Assembly (NCBI RefSeq): GCF_002043005.1
Contig: NZ_CP020330.1
Coordinates: 1 to 64,000 of the forward strand
DNA length: 64,000 nt
DNA from: Martelella mediterranea DSM 17316
GTDB taxonomy: Bacteria > Pseudomonadota > Alphaproteobacteria > Rhizobiales > Rhizobiaceae
Direction: 5' to 3'
Numbering within the stretch: the stretch's first letter is position 1; every line of letters begins with the position of its first letter. The position numbers were made by a program, and so were the translations under genes. A model generated the notes under the pieces. That model was not told the origin of the DNA, made no database searches, and saw only the letters and a program-made list of their open reading frames with translations. Below are positions 51,999-61,000 of the stretch, piece after piece.

Positions 51999-52991
51999 AT
52001 GAAGAAGACCATTTTGAGCCTTATGGCTGTAGCCGCCATGTCGACCACCGCGCTGGCCGCCGATTTCAAACCGGCGCTGGTCTACGGCACGGGCGGCAAG
52101 TTCGACAAATCCTTCAATGAATCAGCCTATAACGGCGCCGAGAAGTTCAAAGCCGACACCGGCGTCGAATACCGCGATTTCGAACCCACCGGCGACGCAC
52201 AGGGCGAGCAGGCGATCCTGAATTTCGCCTCGATGGGCTTCAACCCGGTCGTGGCGCTGTCGTTTGCGTGGAAGTCGGCTGTCGAAAAGATCGCGCCGCA
52301 GTTCCCCGATACCGAGTTCTACATCGTCGATGACGTGATCGAGGCGCCGAACGTCCAGTCCGTCGTCTTCAAGGAAGAGCAGGGCTCCTATCTGGTCGGC
52401 CTTCTCGGCGCGATGAAATCGGAAACCGGCACGGTCGGCTTTGTCGGCGGCATGGATATCCCGCTGATCCACAAATTCGGCTGCGGCTATGCCCAGGGCG
52501 CCCATGCGGCCAATGAAAACGTCAAGGTGCTGCGCAATTTCGTCGGCACCACGGGCGCTGCCTGGAACGACCCGGTCAAGGCCGGCGAGCTCACCAAGAA
52601 CCAGATGGACCAGGGCGCCGACGTGATCTACGCGGCAGCCGGCGCCTCCGGTCTCGGCGTGCTGCAGGCCGCGGCTGACGCCGAGAAATATTCGATCGGC
52701 GTCGATTCCAACCAGAACTACGTTCATCCCGGCTCGGTTCTGACCTCGATGGTCAAGCGCGTCGACAATGCCGTTTATGACGCTTTCAAGGGCAGCCAGG
52801 ATGGCACCTTCGAGGCCGGCGTCAACAGCCTCGGCGTGGCCGAGGACGGCGTGGGCTGGGCCTATGACGAAAACAACAAGGCGCTGATCACCGAAGAGAT
52901 GATGGCCGCCGTCGAAAAGGCCAAGGAAGGCATCATCTCCGGCGAGATCGAGGTCCACGACTACGCCGTCGACAATACCTGCCCCTATTGA
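51999..52991 (+). CDS. BMP-family nucleoside-binding lipoprotein-like ABC receptor
   Basis: A 330-residue periplasmic binding protein of the BMP/PnrA family, specific for purine or other nucleosides. The signal peptide MKKTILSLMAVAAMSTTALA is followed by ADFKPALVYGTGGKFDKSFNESAYNG; FVGGMDIPLIHKFGCGYAQGA and VDSNQNYVHPGSVLTSMVKR are BMP signatures. No lipobox Cys is seen, so it is probably soluble. ATG 51999 with AGGGAACAGAG upstream. A strong hairpin after it should make its mRNA more abundant than that of the transporter. Confidence 0.93.
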   Translation: MKKTILSLMAVAAMSTTALAADFKPALVYGTGGKFDKSFNESAYNGAEKFKADTGVEYRDFEPTGDAQGEQAILNFASMGFNPVVALSFAWKSAVEKIAPQFPDTEFYIVDDVIEAPNVQSVVFKEEQGSYLVGLLGAMKSETGTVGFVGGMDIPLIHKFGCGYAQGAHAANENVKVLRNFVGTTGAAWNDPVKAGELTKNQMDQGADVIYAAAGASGLGVLQAAADAEKYSIGVDSNQNYVHPGSVLTSMVKRVDNAVYDAFKGSQDGTFEAGVNSLGVAEDGVGWAYDENNKALITEEMMAAVEKAKEGIISGEIEVHDYAVDNTCPY

Positions 52992-53001
52992 TGTGAACCA
53001 T

Positions 53002-53038
53002 GGCGGGCGTCTGCGCGTGTCGCAGACGCCCGCCTTTT
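53002..53038 (+). terminator. Attenuating terminator between binding protein and ATPase
   Basis: A 14-bp perfect stem (GGCGGGCGTCTGCG / CGCAGACGCCCGCC) with a 5-base loop and TTTT at 53035-53038. It sits inside the operon, so read-through would give low transporter and enzyme expression relative to the binding protein. Confidence 0.88.
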
Positions 53039-53126
53039 GACTTTCGCCCCGCGCTTTTTACATCGGCGGGCGGCGCCAGCCTGCCTTTCAATGGCCATGG
53101 CAAGACCTGTTGGAGAGTAACAGCAT

Positions 53127-54632
53127 TTGAGCCCCGCGATCGAACTCATCGGCATCGACAAAAGCTTTGGCCCGGTCCATGCCAACAAGGACATCAATCT
53201 CACGGTTGAGAAGGGCACGATCCACGGCATCATCGGTGAAAACGGGGCGGGCAAGTCTACGCTGATGTCGATCCTCTATGGCTTCTATCAGGCCGATAAC
53301 GGCGAGATCCGGGTGAATGGCGAAAAGCTGGTGATCGCCGACACCGATGTCGCGATCGATGCCGGCATCGGCATGGTGCATCAGCACTTCATGCTGGTGG
53401 AGGATTTCACCGTTCTGGAAAACATCATGCTCGGCGCGGAAGGCGGCGCGCTGCTCGCCAAGGGCGCGAGCGCTGCCCGCAAGGAACTGAAGCGGCTTGA
53501 GGAGGAATACGGCCTGGAGGTCGACCCCGACGCCGTGATCGAGGAACTGCCGGTCGGCCTGCAGCAGCGCGTCGAAATCCTGAAGGCGATGTTTCGCGGC
53601 GCCGAAATCCTGATCCTGGACGAGCCGACCGGCGTGCTGACGCCGTCGGAAGCCGATCACCTGTTCCGCATTCTCGGCATGCTGCGCGATCAGGGCAAGA
53701 CCATCATCCTGATCACCCACAAGCTGCGTGAGATCATGGCGATCACCGACAAGGTCTCCGTCATGCGCCGCGGCGAGATGGTGGCTACCCGCGACACCGC
53801 CGAAACGACGGTGGAGGAGCTTGCCGAACTCATGGTCGGCCGCCGCGTGCTGCTGCGCGTGGAAAAGGGCGAGGCCAATCCGGGCGATGTCGCGCTTTCG
53901 GTGCGCAATCTCACCGTTCATGACGGGCGCGGCGTGCCGATGGTCAAGAACGTCTCCTTCGATGTGCGAAAGGGCGAGATCGTCGGTATTGCAGGCGTCG
54001 CCGGCAATGGCCAGTCGGAGTTGCTGGAGGCGCTTTCGGGCATCCGCAAGCCGCATTCCGGCGAAATCTGGATCGATGGCAAGAAGGTGGTTCATGCCGA
54101 TCCGGCCCGGATCCGGCACGCGGGCGTTGCTCATATTCCCGAGGACCGTCACCATATGGGGCTGATCCTGCCGTTCGAGGAGCGCGAGAACAATATTCTC
54201 GGCTATCATCATCTTGAGAAATATGGCCGCGCGGGGGTGCTTGATCGTCAGGCGATCCTTGAGGACGCCCGCGAGAAGATCGAGAAATACGATATCCGTC
54301 CGCCAAATCCGATGCTGAAGACCGCCAATTTCTCCGGCGGCAACCAGCAGAAGATCGTGGTCGCCCGCGAGATCGAGCGCGACCCGGACATCCTGCTTGT
54401 CGGCCAGCCGACCCGTGGCGTCGATATCGGCGCGATCGAGTTCATCCACCGCCGCATCATCGATATGCGCGACAGCGGCAAGGCGGTGCTGCTTGTATCC
54501 GTTGAGCTGGACGAAATCCGCGGTCTTGCCGACCGCATACTGGTGATGTTCGCCGGCGAGGTGGTCGGCGAAACCACGCCGGCGGCGGACGAACAGAAAC
54601 TCGGCCTGATGATGGCCGGGATAGCATCTTGA
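53127..54632 (+). CDS. Nucleoside ABC transporter ATPase (two-domain)
   Basis: A 501-residue protein with two ATPase halves, as in the RbsA/NupA type. First half: Walker A GENGAGKSTL, signature LPVGLQQRVEI, Walker B ILILDEP. The second half has a degenerate Walker A, GVAGNGQSEL, and FSGGNQQKIVVAREI. The TTG start at 53127 follows GGAGAG by 9 bases and gives MSPAIELIGIDKSFG. It pairs with two dissimilar permeases downstream. Neighbouring cdd, deoA and deoC support a nucleoside substrate. Confidence 0.94.
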   Translation: MSPAIELIGIDKSFGPVHANKDINLTVEKGTIHGIIGENGAGKSTLMSILYGFYQADNGEIRVNGEKLVIADTDVAIDAGIGMVHQHFMLVEDFTVLENIMLGAEGGALLAKGASAARKELKRLEEEYGLEVDPDAVIEELPVGLQQRVEILKAMFRGAEILILDEPTGVLTPSEADHLFRILGMLRDQGKTIILITHKLREIMAITDKVSVMRRGEMVATRDTAETTVEELAELMVGRRVLLRVEKGEANPGDVALSVRNLTVHDGRGVPMVKNVSFDVRKGEIVGIAGVAGNGQSELLEALSGIRKPHSGEIWIDGKKVVHADPARIRHAGVAHIPEDRHHMGLILPFEERENNILGYHHLEKYGRAGVLDRQAILEDAREKIEKYDIRPPNPMLKTANFSGGNQQKIVVAREIERDPDILLVGQPTRGVDIGAIEFIHRRIIDMRDSGKAVLLVSVELDEIRGLADRILVMFAGEVVGETTPAADEQKLGLMMAGIAS

Positions 54633-54639
54633 GGTCGAC

Positions 54640-55752
54640 ATGAGCGCCGCCAACACGCCCCTGCCCTCCTGGGTCACCTTTCTGCTGATGCCGCTGCTCA
54701 ACCTCGTCACGGCGCTGGTGATTTCCGGCTTCGTGATCTGGATGATCGGCCAGAGCCCGTTCGAGGCGCTCGGCATCCTCATCAACGGCGCGCTTGGCAG
54801 CGGGATGGGCATCGGCTTCACGCTGTTTTACGCGACCAATTTCATCTTCACCGGTCTGTCGGTGGCGATGGCCTATCACGCCGGGCTGTTCAATATCGGC
54901 TCGGAGGGCCAGGCCTATGTCGGCGGGCTCGGCTGCGCGCTGGTGGCGCTGTCGCTCGGCAATTACGTGCCCTGGTATGTGACCATGCCCTTCGCCGTTC
55001 TGGGCGCGGGAATATTCGGCGCGGCCTGGGCCTTCATTCCGGCCTGGCTGCAGGCCAAGCGCGGCAGCCATATCGTGATCACCACGATCATGTTCAATTT
55101 CATCGGCGCCGCGCTGATGGTCTATCTGCTGGTGCATGTGCTGAAGCCCGCCGGCGCGATGTCGCCGGAAACGCGCGGCTTTGCCCCGGGCGGCCAGCTT
55201 CCGAACCTCGACTGGCTGATGGCGATGTTCGGATCGCGGCTTGGCCCCGCCCCGCTCAACGTCTCCTTCATCATCGCGCTTGTCATGGGCGTTGCCGTCT
55301 GGTTCCTGATCTGGCGCACCAAATTCGGCTATTCGGTGCGCGCGCTCGGCATGAGCAAGTCGGCCGCCACCTATGCCGGCATTCCCTATGCCCGCACGGT
55401 CATCGTCACCATGCTGCTGTCCGGCGGGCTGGCCGGCATGATGGCGCTCAATGTGGTGATGGGCTCGGCCGACCGCCTGCAGGTGGAATTCGTCGGCGGC
55501 GCGGGCTTTGTCGGCATCGCCGTGTCGCTGATGGGCCGCAACCATCCGCTCGGCATCGTGATCGCGGCAATCCTGTTCGGCATTCTCTACCAGGGCGGCG
55601 CCCAGCTTTCCTTCATGATGCCGCAGATCACCCGCGACATGATCGTGATGATCCAGGGTCTGGTCATCCTGTTTGCCGGCGCGCTGGAATTCCTCTACCG
55701 GCCGGCGCTGGTCAGGGTGTTTTCCAGACGACAGATGATGGCGGAGGCCTGA
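54640..55752 (+). CDS. Nucleoside ABC transporter permease 1 (NupB-like)
   Basis: A 370-residue inner-membrane permease of the branched-chain/ribose type with about nine helices. It starts 7 bases after the ATPase gene. Conserved features are FIFTGLSVAMAYHAGLFNIGSEGQAYVGG and KRGSHIVITTIMFNFIGAALM. It forms a heteromer with the next permease. Confidence 0.93.
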   Translation: MSAANTPLPSWVTFLLMPLLNLVTALVISGFVIWMIGQSPFEALGILINGALGSGMGIGFTLFYATNFIFTGLSVAMAYHAGLFNIGSEGQAYVGGLGCALVALSLGNYVPWYVTMPFAVLGAGIFGAAWAFIPAWLQAKRGSHIVITTIMFNFIGAALMVYLLVHVLKPAGAMSPETRGFAPGGQLPNLDWLMAMFGSRLGPAPLNVSFIIALVMGVAVWFLIWRTKFGYSVRALGMSKSAATYAGIPYARTVIVTMLLSGGLAGMMALNVVMGSADRLQVEFVGGAGFVGIAVSLMGRNHPLGIVIAAILFGILYQGGAQLSFMMPQITRDMIVMIQGLVILFAGALEFLYRPALVRVFSRRQMMAEA

Positions 55753-55755
55753 GCC

Positions 55756-56727
55756 ATGCAGAGCATCGACATCATCATCGGCATGCTGGGCTCGACCATT
55801 CGCCTTTCCATTCCTCTGATCTTTACAGCACTTGCGGGGCTGTTTTCGGAACGCTCCGGCATTTTCGACATCGGGCTCGAAGGCAAGATGCTGGCCTCGG
55901 CCTTTGCGGCCGCCGTCGTCGCCTATTACACCGGCTCGCCCTGGCTCGGGCTGCTCGGCGGCATTCTGATCTCGATCGTCTTCAGTCTTGTTCACGGCTA
56001 CGCCTCGATCACCGCGCGCGGCAACCAGATAGTCTCGGGCGTCGCGCTCAATTTCGTGGCGGCCGGGCTGACCGTGGTGCTCGGCAATGCCTGGTTCCGG
56101 CAGGGCGGACGCACCCCGCAGCTTGAAAACAGCGCCCGCTTTACCGGCATCGATTTCCCGGGCGCGGAGGCCGCGAGCCAGATGGGCTTTTTCGGCAAGC
56201 TCTATGCCGACGTCCTCTCCGGCAACAATATCCTCGTCTATATCGCCTTCATCACCGTGCCGATCGTATGGTGGGTGGTCTACAAGACCCGCTTCGGCCT
56301 GCGCCTGCGCGCCGTTGGCGAGAACCCCGGCGCGGTCGATACCGCCGGCATTTCGGTGACCTGGCTGAGATACCGGGCGGTGATCCTGGCCGGCCTGCTC
56401 TGCGGGTTTTCCGGCACCTATCTCGCGATCGCGCAATCGGCCTCGTTCATCAACAACATGTCGGCCGGCAAGGGCTATATCGCGCTCGCGGCGCTGATCT
56501 TCGCCAAATGGAAGCCGGTTCCGGTAATGTTTGCCTGCCTGCTGTTCGGCTTCCTCGAAGCGTTTTCCAATTTCATGCAGGGCAAGTCCATGCCGCTGAT
56601 CGGCGAGGTGCCGGTGCAGGTGTTCCAGGCCATGCCCTATATCCTCACCTGCGTCCTCTTGGCGGGTTTCATCGGCACCGCCCGCCCGCCCAAGGCCGGC
56701 GGCGTGCCCTATACCAAGGAGCGGTAA
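55756..56727 (+). CDS. Nucleoside ABC transporter permease 2 (NupC-like)
   Basis: A 323-residue permease beginning MQSIDIIIGMLGSTIRLSIP, with ALAGLFSERSGIFDIGLEGKM and ARGNQIVSGVALNFVAAGLT. It starts 3 bases after permease 1 and ends 1 base before cdd, so transport and the first catabolic step are tightly linked. Confidence 0.93.
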   Translation: MQSIDIIIGMLGSTIRLSIPLIFTALAGLFSERSGIFDIGLEGKMLASAFAAAVVAYYTGSPWLGLLGGILISIVFSLVHGYASITARGNQIVSGVALNFVAAGLTVVLGNAWFRQGGRTPQLENSARFTGIDFPGAEAASQMGFFGKLYADVLSGNNILVYIAFITVPIVWWVVYKTRFGLRLRAVGENPGAVDTAGISVTWLRYRAVILAGLLCGFSGTYLAIAQSASFINNMSAGKGYIALAALIFAKWKPVPVMFACLLFGFLEAFSNFMQGKSMPLIGEVPVQVFQAMPYILTCVLLAGFIGTARPPKAGGVPYTKER

Positions 56728-56728
56728 C

Positions 56729-57127
56729 ATGACGACGCCAGCCGATCTGTTTACGGCCGCGCGCGCGGCAAGCGCCAAATCCTATTCGCCCTATTCGAAA
56801 TTTCCGGTGGGCGCGGCCATCCTCGCCGAGGATGGCGAGGTCTATGCCGGGGCCAATGTCGAAAACCTTGCCTATCCAGAAGGCATCTGCGCCGAGGGCG
56901 TTGCGATCGGCCACATGATCATGGGCGGCGCGACGAAGATCAAGGCCGTCGCCGTCTATGCGCCGCGGCTGGCGCTGTGCTCGCCCTGCGGCGGCTGCCG
57001 CCAGAAGCTTGCCGAATTTTCCGATGCCGGCGCGGAGGTCTATCTCTGCGACGATACCGGCGTGCGCGAAACCGTGACCGTCGGCGGCCTGCTGCCCCAC
57101 GCCTTCGACACCGAGGACATCGGATGA
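56729..57127 (+). CDS. cdd: Cytidine deaminase
   Basis: Deaminates cytidine and deoxycytidine to uridine and deoxyuridine. The 132-residue tetrameric-type enzyme has YSPYSKFPVGAAILAEDG, the Zn/catalytic GICAEGVAIGH (Cys and the proton-shuttling Glu) and the second zinc site SPCGGCRQKLAEF. The Glu-Gly-Val sequence replaces the commoner Glu-Arg-x after the catalytic Glu, a tolerated position. Its stop overlaps the purine nucleoside phosphorylase start (ATGA). Confidence 0.95.
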   Translation: MTTPADLFTAARAASAKSYSPYSKFPVGAAILAEDGEVYAGANVENLAYPEGICAEGVAIGHMIMGGATKIKAVAVYAPRLALCSPCGGCRQKLAEFSDAGAEVYLCDDTGVRETVTVGGLLPHAFDTEDIG

Positions 57128-57918
57128 CCGAGGCAGCGCTTCTGCTGAAGGAGGCGCTCGGCGATCTTTCGCCGCGCCACGCGATCGTGCTCGGCTCCGG
57201 CCTTGGCGGGCTGGCGGACGAAATTGAAAATCCGACGCGCTTTGCCTTTTCCGAACTGCCCGGTTTTCCGGTTGGCGCGGTCAGCGGCCATCATGGCAGT
57301 CTCGTTGCCGGGCTGCTTGCCGGCACGCCGGTGATCGTGCTGTCCGGCCGCGTGCACTATTACGAGCAGGGCGACGCGGCGGCGATGCGCCTACCGCTCG
57401 AAACGCTGGCGGCGCTCGGCGTCGAGAACCTGTTCCTCAGCAATGCCGCCGGATCGCTGCATGAAGACATGCCGCCCGGCTCGGTGATGCTGATTACCGA
57501 TCATATCAATTACTCCGGCATGAACCCGCTGATCGGCGAGACCTCCGACCGCCGATTCACCGGCATGAGCCGTGCCTATGACCGCGAACTTGCCGACGCC
57601 ATGCGCCGGGCGGCGGCCGGTCTCGACATAATACTTGCGGAAGGCACATATATGTGGTTTTCAGGACCGAGCTTCGAAACGCCGGCTGAGATCCGCATGG
57701 CCAGGGTGCTCGGCGCCGACGCGGTGGGCATGTCGACGGTCCCCGAGGTCATTCTGGCGCGCTTTCTGGGTATGAAGGTCGCGGCGGCCTCGGTGATCAC
57801 GAATTTCGGGGCCGGCATGAGCCAGGGGGAGCTTGGCCATGACGAAACCAAGAAAATGGCGCCGATCGGCGGCCGCAAACTGGCCGCCATCGTCAAGCGC
57901 GCGATCGGCAAGGGGTAA
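57124..57918 (+). CDS. punA: Purine-nucleoside phosphorylase
   Basis: Phosphorolyses (deoxy)inosine and (deoxy)guanosine to base plus pentose 1-phosphate. The 264-residue trimeric PNP (NP-I family) has IVLGSGLGGLADEIE, the phosphate-site SGHHGSLVAG and VLSGRVHYYEQGD, the base-site LSNAAGSLHEDMPPGSVMLI, and FSGPSFETPAEIRMARVLGADAVGMS. ATG 57124 is set by the ATGA overlap with cdd; the longer frame from 56977 is a shadow. Confidence 0.95.
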   Translation: MTEAALLLKEALGDLSPRHAIVLGSGLGGLADEIENPTRFAFSELPGFPVGAVSGHHGSLVAGLLAGTPVIVLSGRVHYYEQGDAAAMRLPLETLAALGVENLFLSNAAGSLHEDMPPGSVMLITDHINYSGMNPLIGETSDRRFTGMSRAYDRELADAMRRAAAGLDIILAEGTYMWFSGPSFETPAEIRMARVLGADAVGMSTVPEVILARFLGMKVAAASVITNFGAGMSQGELGHDETKKMAPIGGRKLAAIVKRAIGKG

Positions 57919-57921
57919 GCC

Positions 57922-58695
57922 ATGAAACACCATACGCTTCAGGAGGCCGCGTCGGTCTCGCTTTCGCTGCTTGACCTGACCAATCTGAACGACGACTGCA
58001 CTGACAAGGATATCGAGACGCTGCTGGAGCGCGCCCATACGCCCTACGGCACGCCGGCGGCGATCTGCATCTGGCCGCGTTTCGTCAGCCTTGCCCGGCA
58101 GATGCTCGGCCCCGACCACCTGATCAAGATCGCGACCGTGGTGAATTTTCCCGCGGGCGACATGTCGATCTCGGCCGTGGAAGAGCAGACCGAACAGGCG
58201 ATCCGCGACGGTGCCGACGAAATCGATCTCGTGATCCCCTATGCCAAGCTGAAAGCCGGCAATGAATGGGCCGTCAGCGAGATGATCCGCGCCGTGCGCT
58301 TTCTCTGCCGCGAACCGGTGCTGCTTAAGGTGATCCTCGAAACCGGCGAGCTCGCCGATGCCGGCCTGATCCGCAAGGCCGCGGAACTGGCGATCGCCGA
58401 GGGCGCGGACTTCATCAAGACCTCCACCGGCAAGGTCAAGATCAACGCCACGCTGGAAGCCGCCGACATCATGCTCGGCGTCATCCGCCAGACCGACCGC
58501 AAGGTTGGCATCAAGCCCGCCGGCGGCATTTCATCGGTTCGCGACGCCCAGCTCTATCTGAGCCTCGCCGAAACCGTGATGGGCGAGGGCTGGGTGATGC
58601 CCACCACCTTCCGCTTCGGCGCATCCGGCCTTCTGAACGACATCCAGGCCGTGCTGGACGGCAAGCAGTCGAGCGCGGCCTCCAGCGGCTATTGA
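57922..58695 (+). CDS. deoC: Deoxyribose-phosphate aldolase
   Basis: Cleaves deoxyribose 5-phosphate to acetaldehyde and glyceraldehyde 3-phosphate. The 257-residue TIM barrel has the Schiff-base Lys in [17 protein letters not shown], the second Lys in [11 protein letters not shown], and the catalytic Asp in [22 protein letters not shown]. It starts 3 bases after punA. Confidence 0.96.
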   Translation: MKHHTLQEAASVSLSLLDLTNLNDDCTDKDIETLLERAHTPYGTPAAICIWPRFVSLARQMLGPDHLIKIATVVNFPAGDMSISAVEEQTEQAIRDGADEIDLVIPYAKLKAGNEWAVSEMIRAVRFLCREPVLLKVILETGELADAGLIRKAAELAIAEGADFIKTSTGKVKINATLEAADIMLGVIRQTDRKVGIKPAGGISSVRDAQLYLSLAETVMGEGWVMPTTFRFGASGLLNDIQAVLDGKQSSAASSGY

Positions 58696-58699
58696 CCCC

Positions 58700-60028
58700 A
58701 TGCTCGCCCAGGAGATCATCCGCAGGAAACGCGACGGGTTGACGCTCTCGGGCGAGGAGATCGCCAGCTTCGTGCGCGCGCTCGGCGACGAGACGCTATC
58801 GGAGGCACAGGCCGCCGCCTTCGCCATGGCCGTGTTCTTTCACGGCATGGACGAGGCGGAAACCGTGGCGCTGACGCTGGCGATGCGCGATTCCGGCCAT
58901 GTTCTTTCATGGCCCGGCATTGACCGCCCGATCGCCGACAAGCATTCCACCGGCGGCATCGGCGACAATGTCTCGCTGATGCTCGCCCCGATCGCGGCCG
59001 CCGCAGGCCTTGCCGTGCCGATGATCTCGGGACGGGGGCTCGGCCCCTCCGGCGGCACGCTCGACAAGCTGGAATCGATACCGGGCTACAATATCGGCCC
59101 CGACGAAGCCACGCTGCGCCGGATCATCAACGAAACCGGCTGCGCGATCATCGGCCAGACAGCGGAACTGGCGCCAGCCGACAAGCGGCTTTACGCCATC
59201 CGCGATGTCACGGCCACGGTGGAATCCATGCCGCTGATCGTCTCCTCGATCCTGTCGAAGAAACTCGCCGCCGGGCTGCAAACGCTGGTGCTGGACGTCA
59301 AATTCGGCAATGGCGCATTCATGACCGACCCCGATGACGCGAGAGCACTCGCCCGTCTTCTGGTGAGGGTCGCAAACGGTGCCGGGCTTGCCACCACGGC
59401 GCTCGTCACCGATATGAACGAGCCTCTCGCCGACGCCGTCGGCAATGCGGTCGAGATCGAAAACGCGCTGTCGTTCCTGCGCGGAGAAAAGGCCGGTACG
59501 CGGCTCGAAGCCGTAGTTTTTGCCTTCGCTTCCGAGATGATCGCAAATGCAGGCCTTGCCGAAAGCCATGACCGCGCCCGCGAGATCGCCGTTGAAACGG
59601 TTTCGGGCGGCAGGGCGATGGAGACCTTCGGCCGAATGGTGGCAGGCCTCGGCGGCCCGGCGGATTTCGTCGAACGCTGGGAAAGCTACCTTCCAAAGGC
59701 CGCGATCATCCGCCCGGTCGAAGCCCCTTCCTCCGGCTATCTTGCCGCCTGCGACGCCAGGGCGATCGGTCTGAGCGTGGTGTCGCTTGGCGGCGGGCGG
59801 CAGCGTCCGACGGACCGCATCGACCACAGCGTCGGCTATTCCGTGCTGAGGCCGCTCGGCGCAAAGGTGGCCGCAGGTGAACCGCTCGCCCTTGTCCATG
59901 CCGCCACCGAGGAAGGCTGGCAGGAAGCCGCCGCAACGCTGCGCGCGGCCATCGCTATCGAGGATAATCCGCCCGCGGACCGACCGCTGGTGCTGGACCG
60001 GGTCGACGTAAGCGACAGCGATCTATAG
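58700..60028 (+). CDS. deoA: Thymidine phosphorylase
   Basis: Converts thymidine or deoxyuridine to base plus deoxyribose 1-phosphate. The 442-residue class II phosphorylase has the glycine-rich phosphate loop [18 protein letters not shown], the signature [20 protein letters not shown] and the [22 protein letters not shown] block. It begins 4 bases after deoC. In many Rhizobiales deoB-add-upp follow here; in this genome they are at 11.2-14.1 kb. Confidence 0.96.
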   Translation: MLAQEIIRRKRDGLTLSGEEIASFVRALGDETLSEAQAAAFAMAVFFHGMDEAETVALTLAMRDSGHVLSWPGIDRPIADKHSTGGIGDNVSLMLAPIAAAAGLAVPMISGRGLGPSGGTLDKLESIPGYNIGPDEATLRRIINETGCAIIGQTAELAPADKRLYAIRDVTATVESMPLIVSSILSKKLAAGLQTLVLDVKFGNGAFMTDPDDARALARLLVRVANGAGLATTALVTDMNEPLADAVGNAVEIENALSFLRGEKAGTRLEAVVFAFASEMIANAGLAESHDRAREIAVETVSGGRAMETFGRMVAGLGGPADFVERWESYLPKAAIIRPVEAPSSGYLAACDARAIGLSVVSLGGGRQRPTDRIDHSVGYSVLRPLGAKVAAGEPLALVHAATEEGWQEAAATLRAAIAIEDNPPADRPLVLDRVDVSDSDL

Positions 60029-60063
60029 TGTGGAAGACCGCGCTCCAGCAGAAGGTCGGTCCA

Positions 60064-60588
60064 ATGTCTCTCAAAGCCCTGTTCGCCATTCTGGTTTTCG
60101 CCGCGCCGGCGCTTGCCGCCGAGCCGACGGATCCCGTTCGCGACGTCATGGCCGTGACCGAAAACAATTGGGCCACGGATCCGGCCGGCTATCAGGCCTT
60201 GTTCACCGAGGACCGTCTCTCGCGCCTGTTCAGCGCGGATTTCCAGATGCGCTATGCCGAGGCGATGAAGACGCCCTATGCCAGGGAGGCCGGTTCGCCC
60301 TTCGACTATGATGTCGTGACCAATGCTCAGGACGGATGCCCGCTCGAAAACGTGACGATCTCGCCGCCGAAACCGGTCGACGACGACGTGTTTCATGTCA
60401 CCGTGCGGTTCCAGACGCTGGCCTGCGTGGGCGATGCGCCCGAATACCAGACCTATTCGACCGCGCGTTTCTCGATGGTCGAGGAGAATGGCGAAGCGCG
60501 GATCGACGATATCGTCGCGATCAACCCCATCGGGTTGATGCTGTCAGCCAAAGAGCAGTTGCAGGCGGTTATCGATGCCGGCGATTGA
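60064..60588 (+). CDS. Uncharacterised secreted protein (DUF3828-like shape)
   Basis: A 174-residue protein with signal peptide MSLKALFAILVFAAPALAAE. The mature part has DPVRDVMAVTENNWATDPAGY, a Cys pair (QDGCPLENV, LACVGDAPEY) that may form a disulfide, and ends IGLMLSAKEQLQAVIDAGD. The alternating beta pattern with an N-terminal 'tail/limit' helix resembles NTF2-like DUF3828 proteins, but this is a loose match. ATG 60064 is used; an open frame from 60028 overlaps deoA's stop. Confidence 0.65.
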   Translation: MSLKALFAILVFAAPALAAEPTDPVRDVMAVTENNWATDPAGYQALFTEDRLSRLFSADFQMRYAEAMKTPYAREAGSPFDYDVVTNAQDGCPLENVTISPPKPVDDDVFHVTVRFQTLACVGDAPEYQTYSTARFSMVEENGEARIDDIVAINPIGLMLSAKEQLQAVIDAGD

Positions 60589-60861
60589 TCAGTGGATCGT
60601 GAATTCCCCTGACACCTGACGCCATTCATTGGGGCCGATCAGCCGTCTGTGGGCGTAACGGACGGAATGCAGCGGCCCGTCGAGTTTCTCTTTCCAGAAA
60701 TCGAGAAACTTGTGCATCTCGGGAAAATCGGGGGCAAGATCGTAGTCCTGCCAGACATAGGTCTGAAGCAGGCTTTCGAAGTCCGGCAGGCGGTAGAGGA
60801 TATGCGCCGTCGTCAGCCCATAGCCGGCAAGCTGCAATTCGAAGTCCGATGCAAGTTTCAT
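60589..60861 (-). CDS. usg: Usg family protein
   Basis: A 90-residue alphaproteobacterial protein of unknown biochemistry, named from its position upstream of trpF in Caulobacter. The core FELQLAGYGLTTAHILYRLPD and SLLQTYVWQDYDLAPDFPEM is almost invariant in the family, as is LHSVRYAHRRLIGP. The start is ATG 60861, with GAGGTGG directly before it; the frame to 60885 adds MSTTMRWT. It is not beside trpF here. A 15-bp palindrome lies just upstream. Confidence 0.9.
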   Translation of the reverse strand: MKLASDFELQLAGYGLTTAHILYRLPDFESLLQTYVWQDYDLAPDFPEMHKFLDFWKEKLDGPLHSVRYAHRRLIGPNEWRQVSGEFTIH

Positions 60862-60871
60862 GGTCCACCTC

Positions 60872-60886
60872 ATTGTCGTTGACAAT
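60872..60886. promoter_or_regulatory. Palindrome ATTGTC-GTT-GACAAT upstream of usg
   Basis: A perfect 6-bp-arm dyad 10 bases before the usg start, overlapping the place where its ribosome site and mRNA start must be. It may be an operator; no regulator is adjacent. Confidence 0.4.
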
Positions 60887-60958
60887 ATCAGAGGCTGACG
60901 TATTTTGCCGGCGGCTTCAATCTGAAAATTTCGTTTTAATAAACAAATTCAATATTTT

Positions 60959-60984
60959 GGCAGCAATTCAACTTGAGTGCTGCC
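60959..60984. terminator. Hairpin downstream of the aldo/keto reductase
   Basis: GGCAGCA (60959-60965) and TGCTGCC (60978-60984), placed 17 bases after the stop of the minus-strand aldo/keto reductase. The following minus-strand bases are AT-rich (AAAATATTG) but not a T-run, so efficiency is uncertain. Confidence 0.45.
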
Positions 60985-61000
60985 AACGGATCCGAAAGGC

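Noticed and set aside
54457..56778. 773-codon open frame on the minus strand
   Set aside because: It is a complementary shadow of the two nucleoside permeases and part of the ATPase; no motif or ribosome site supports it.
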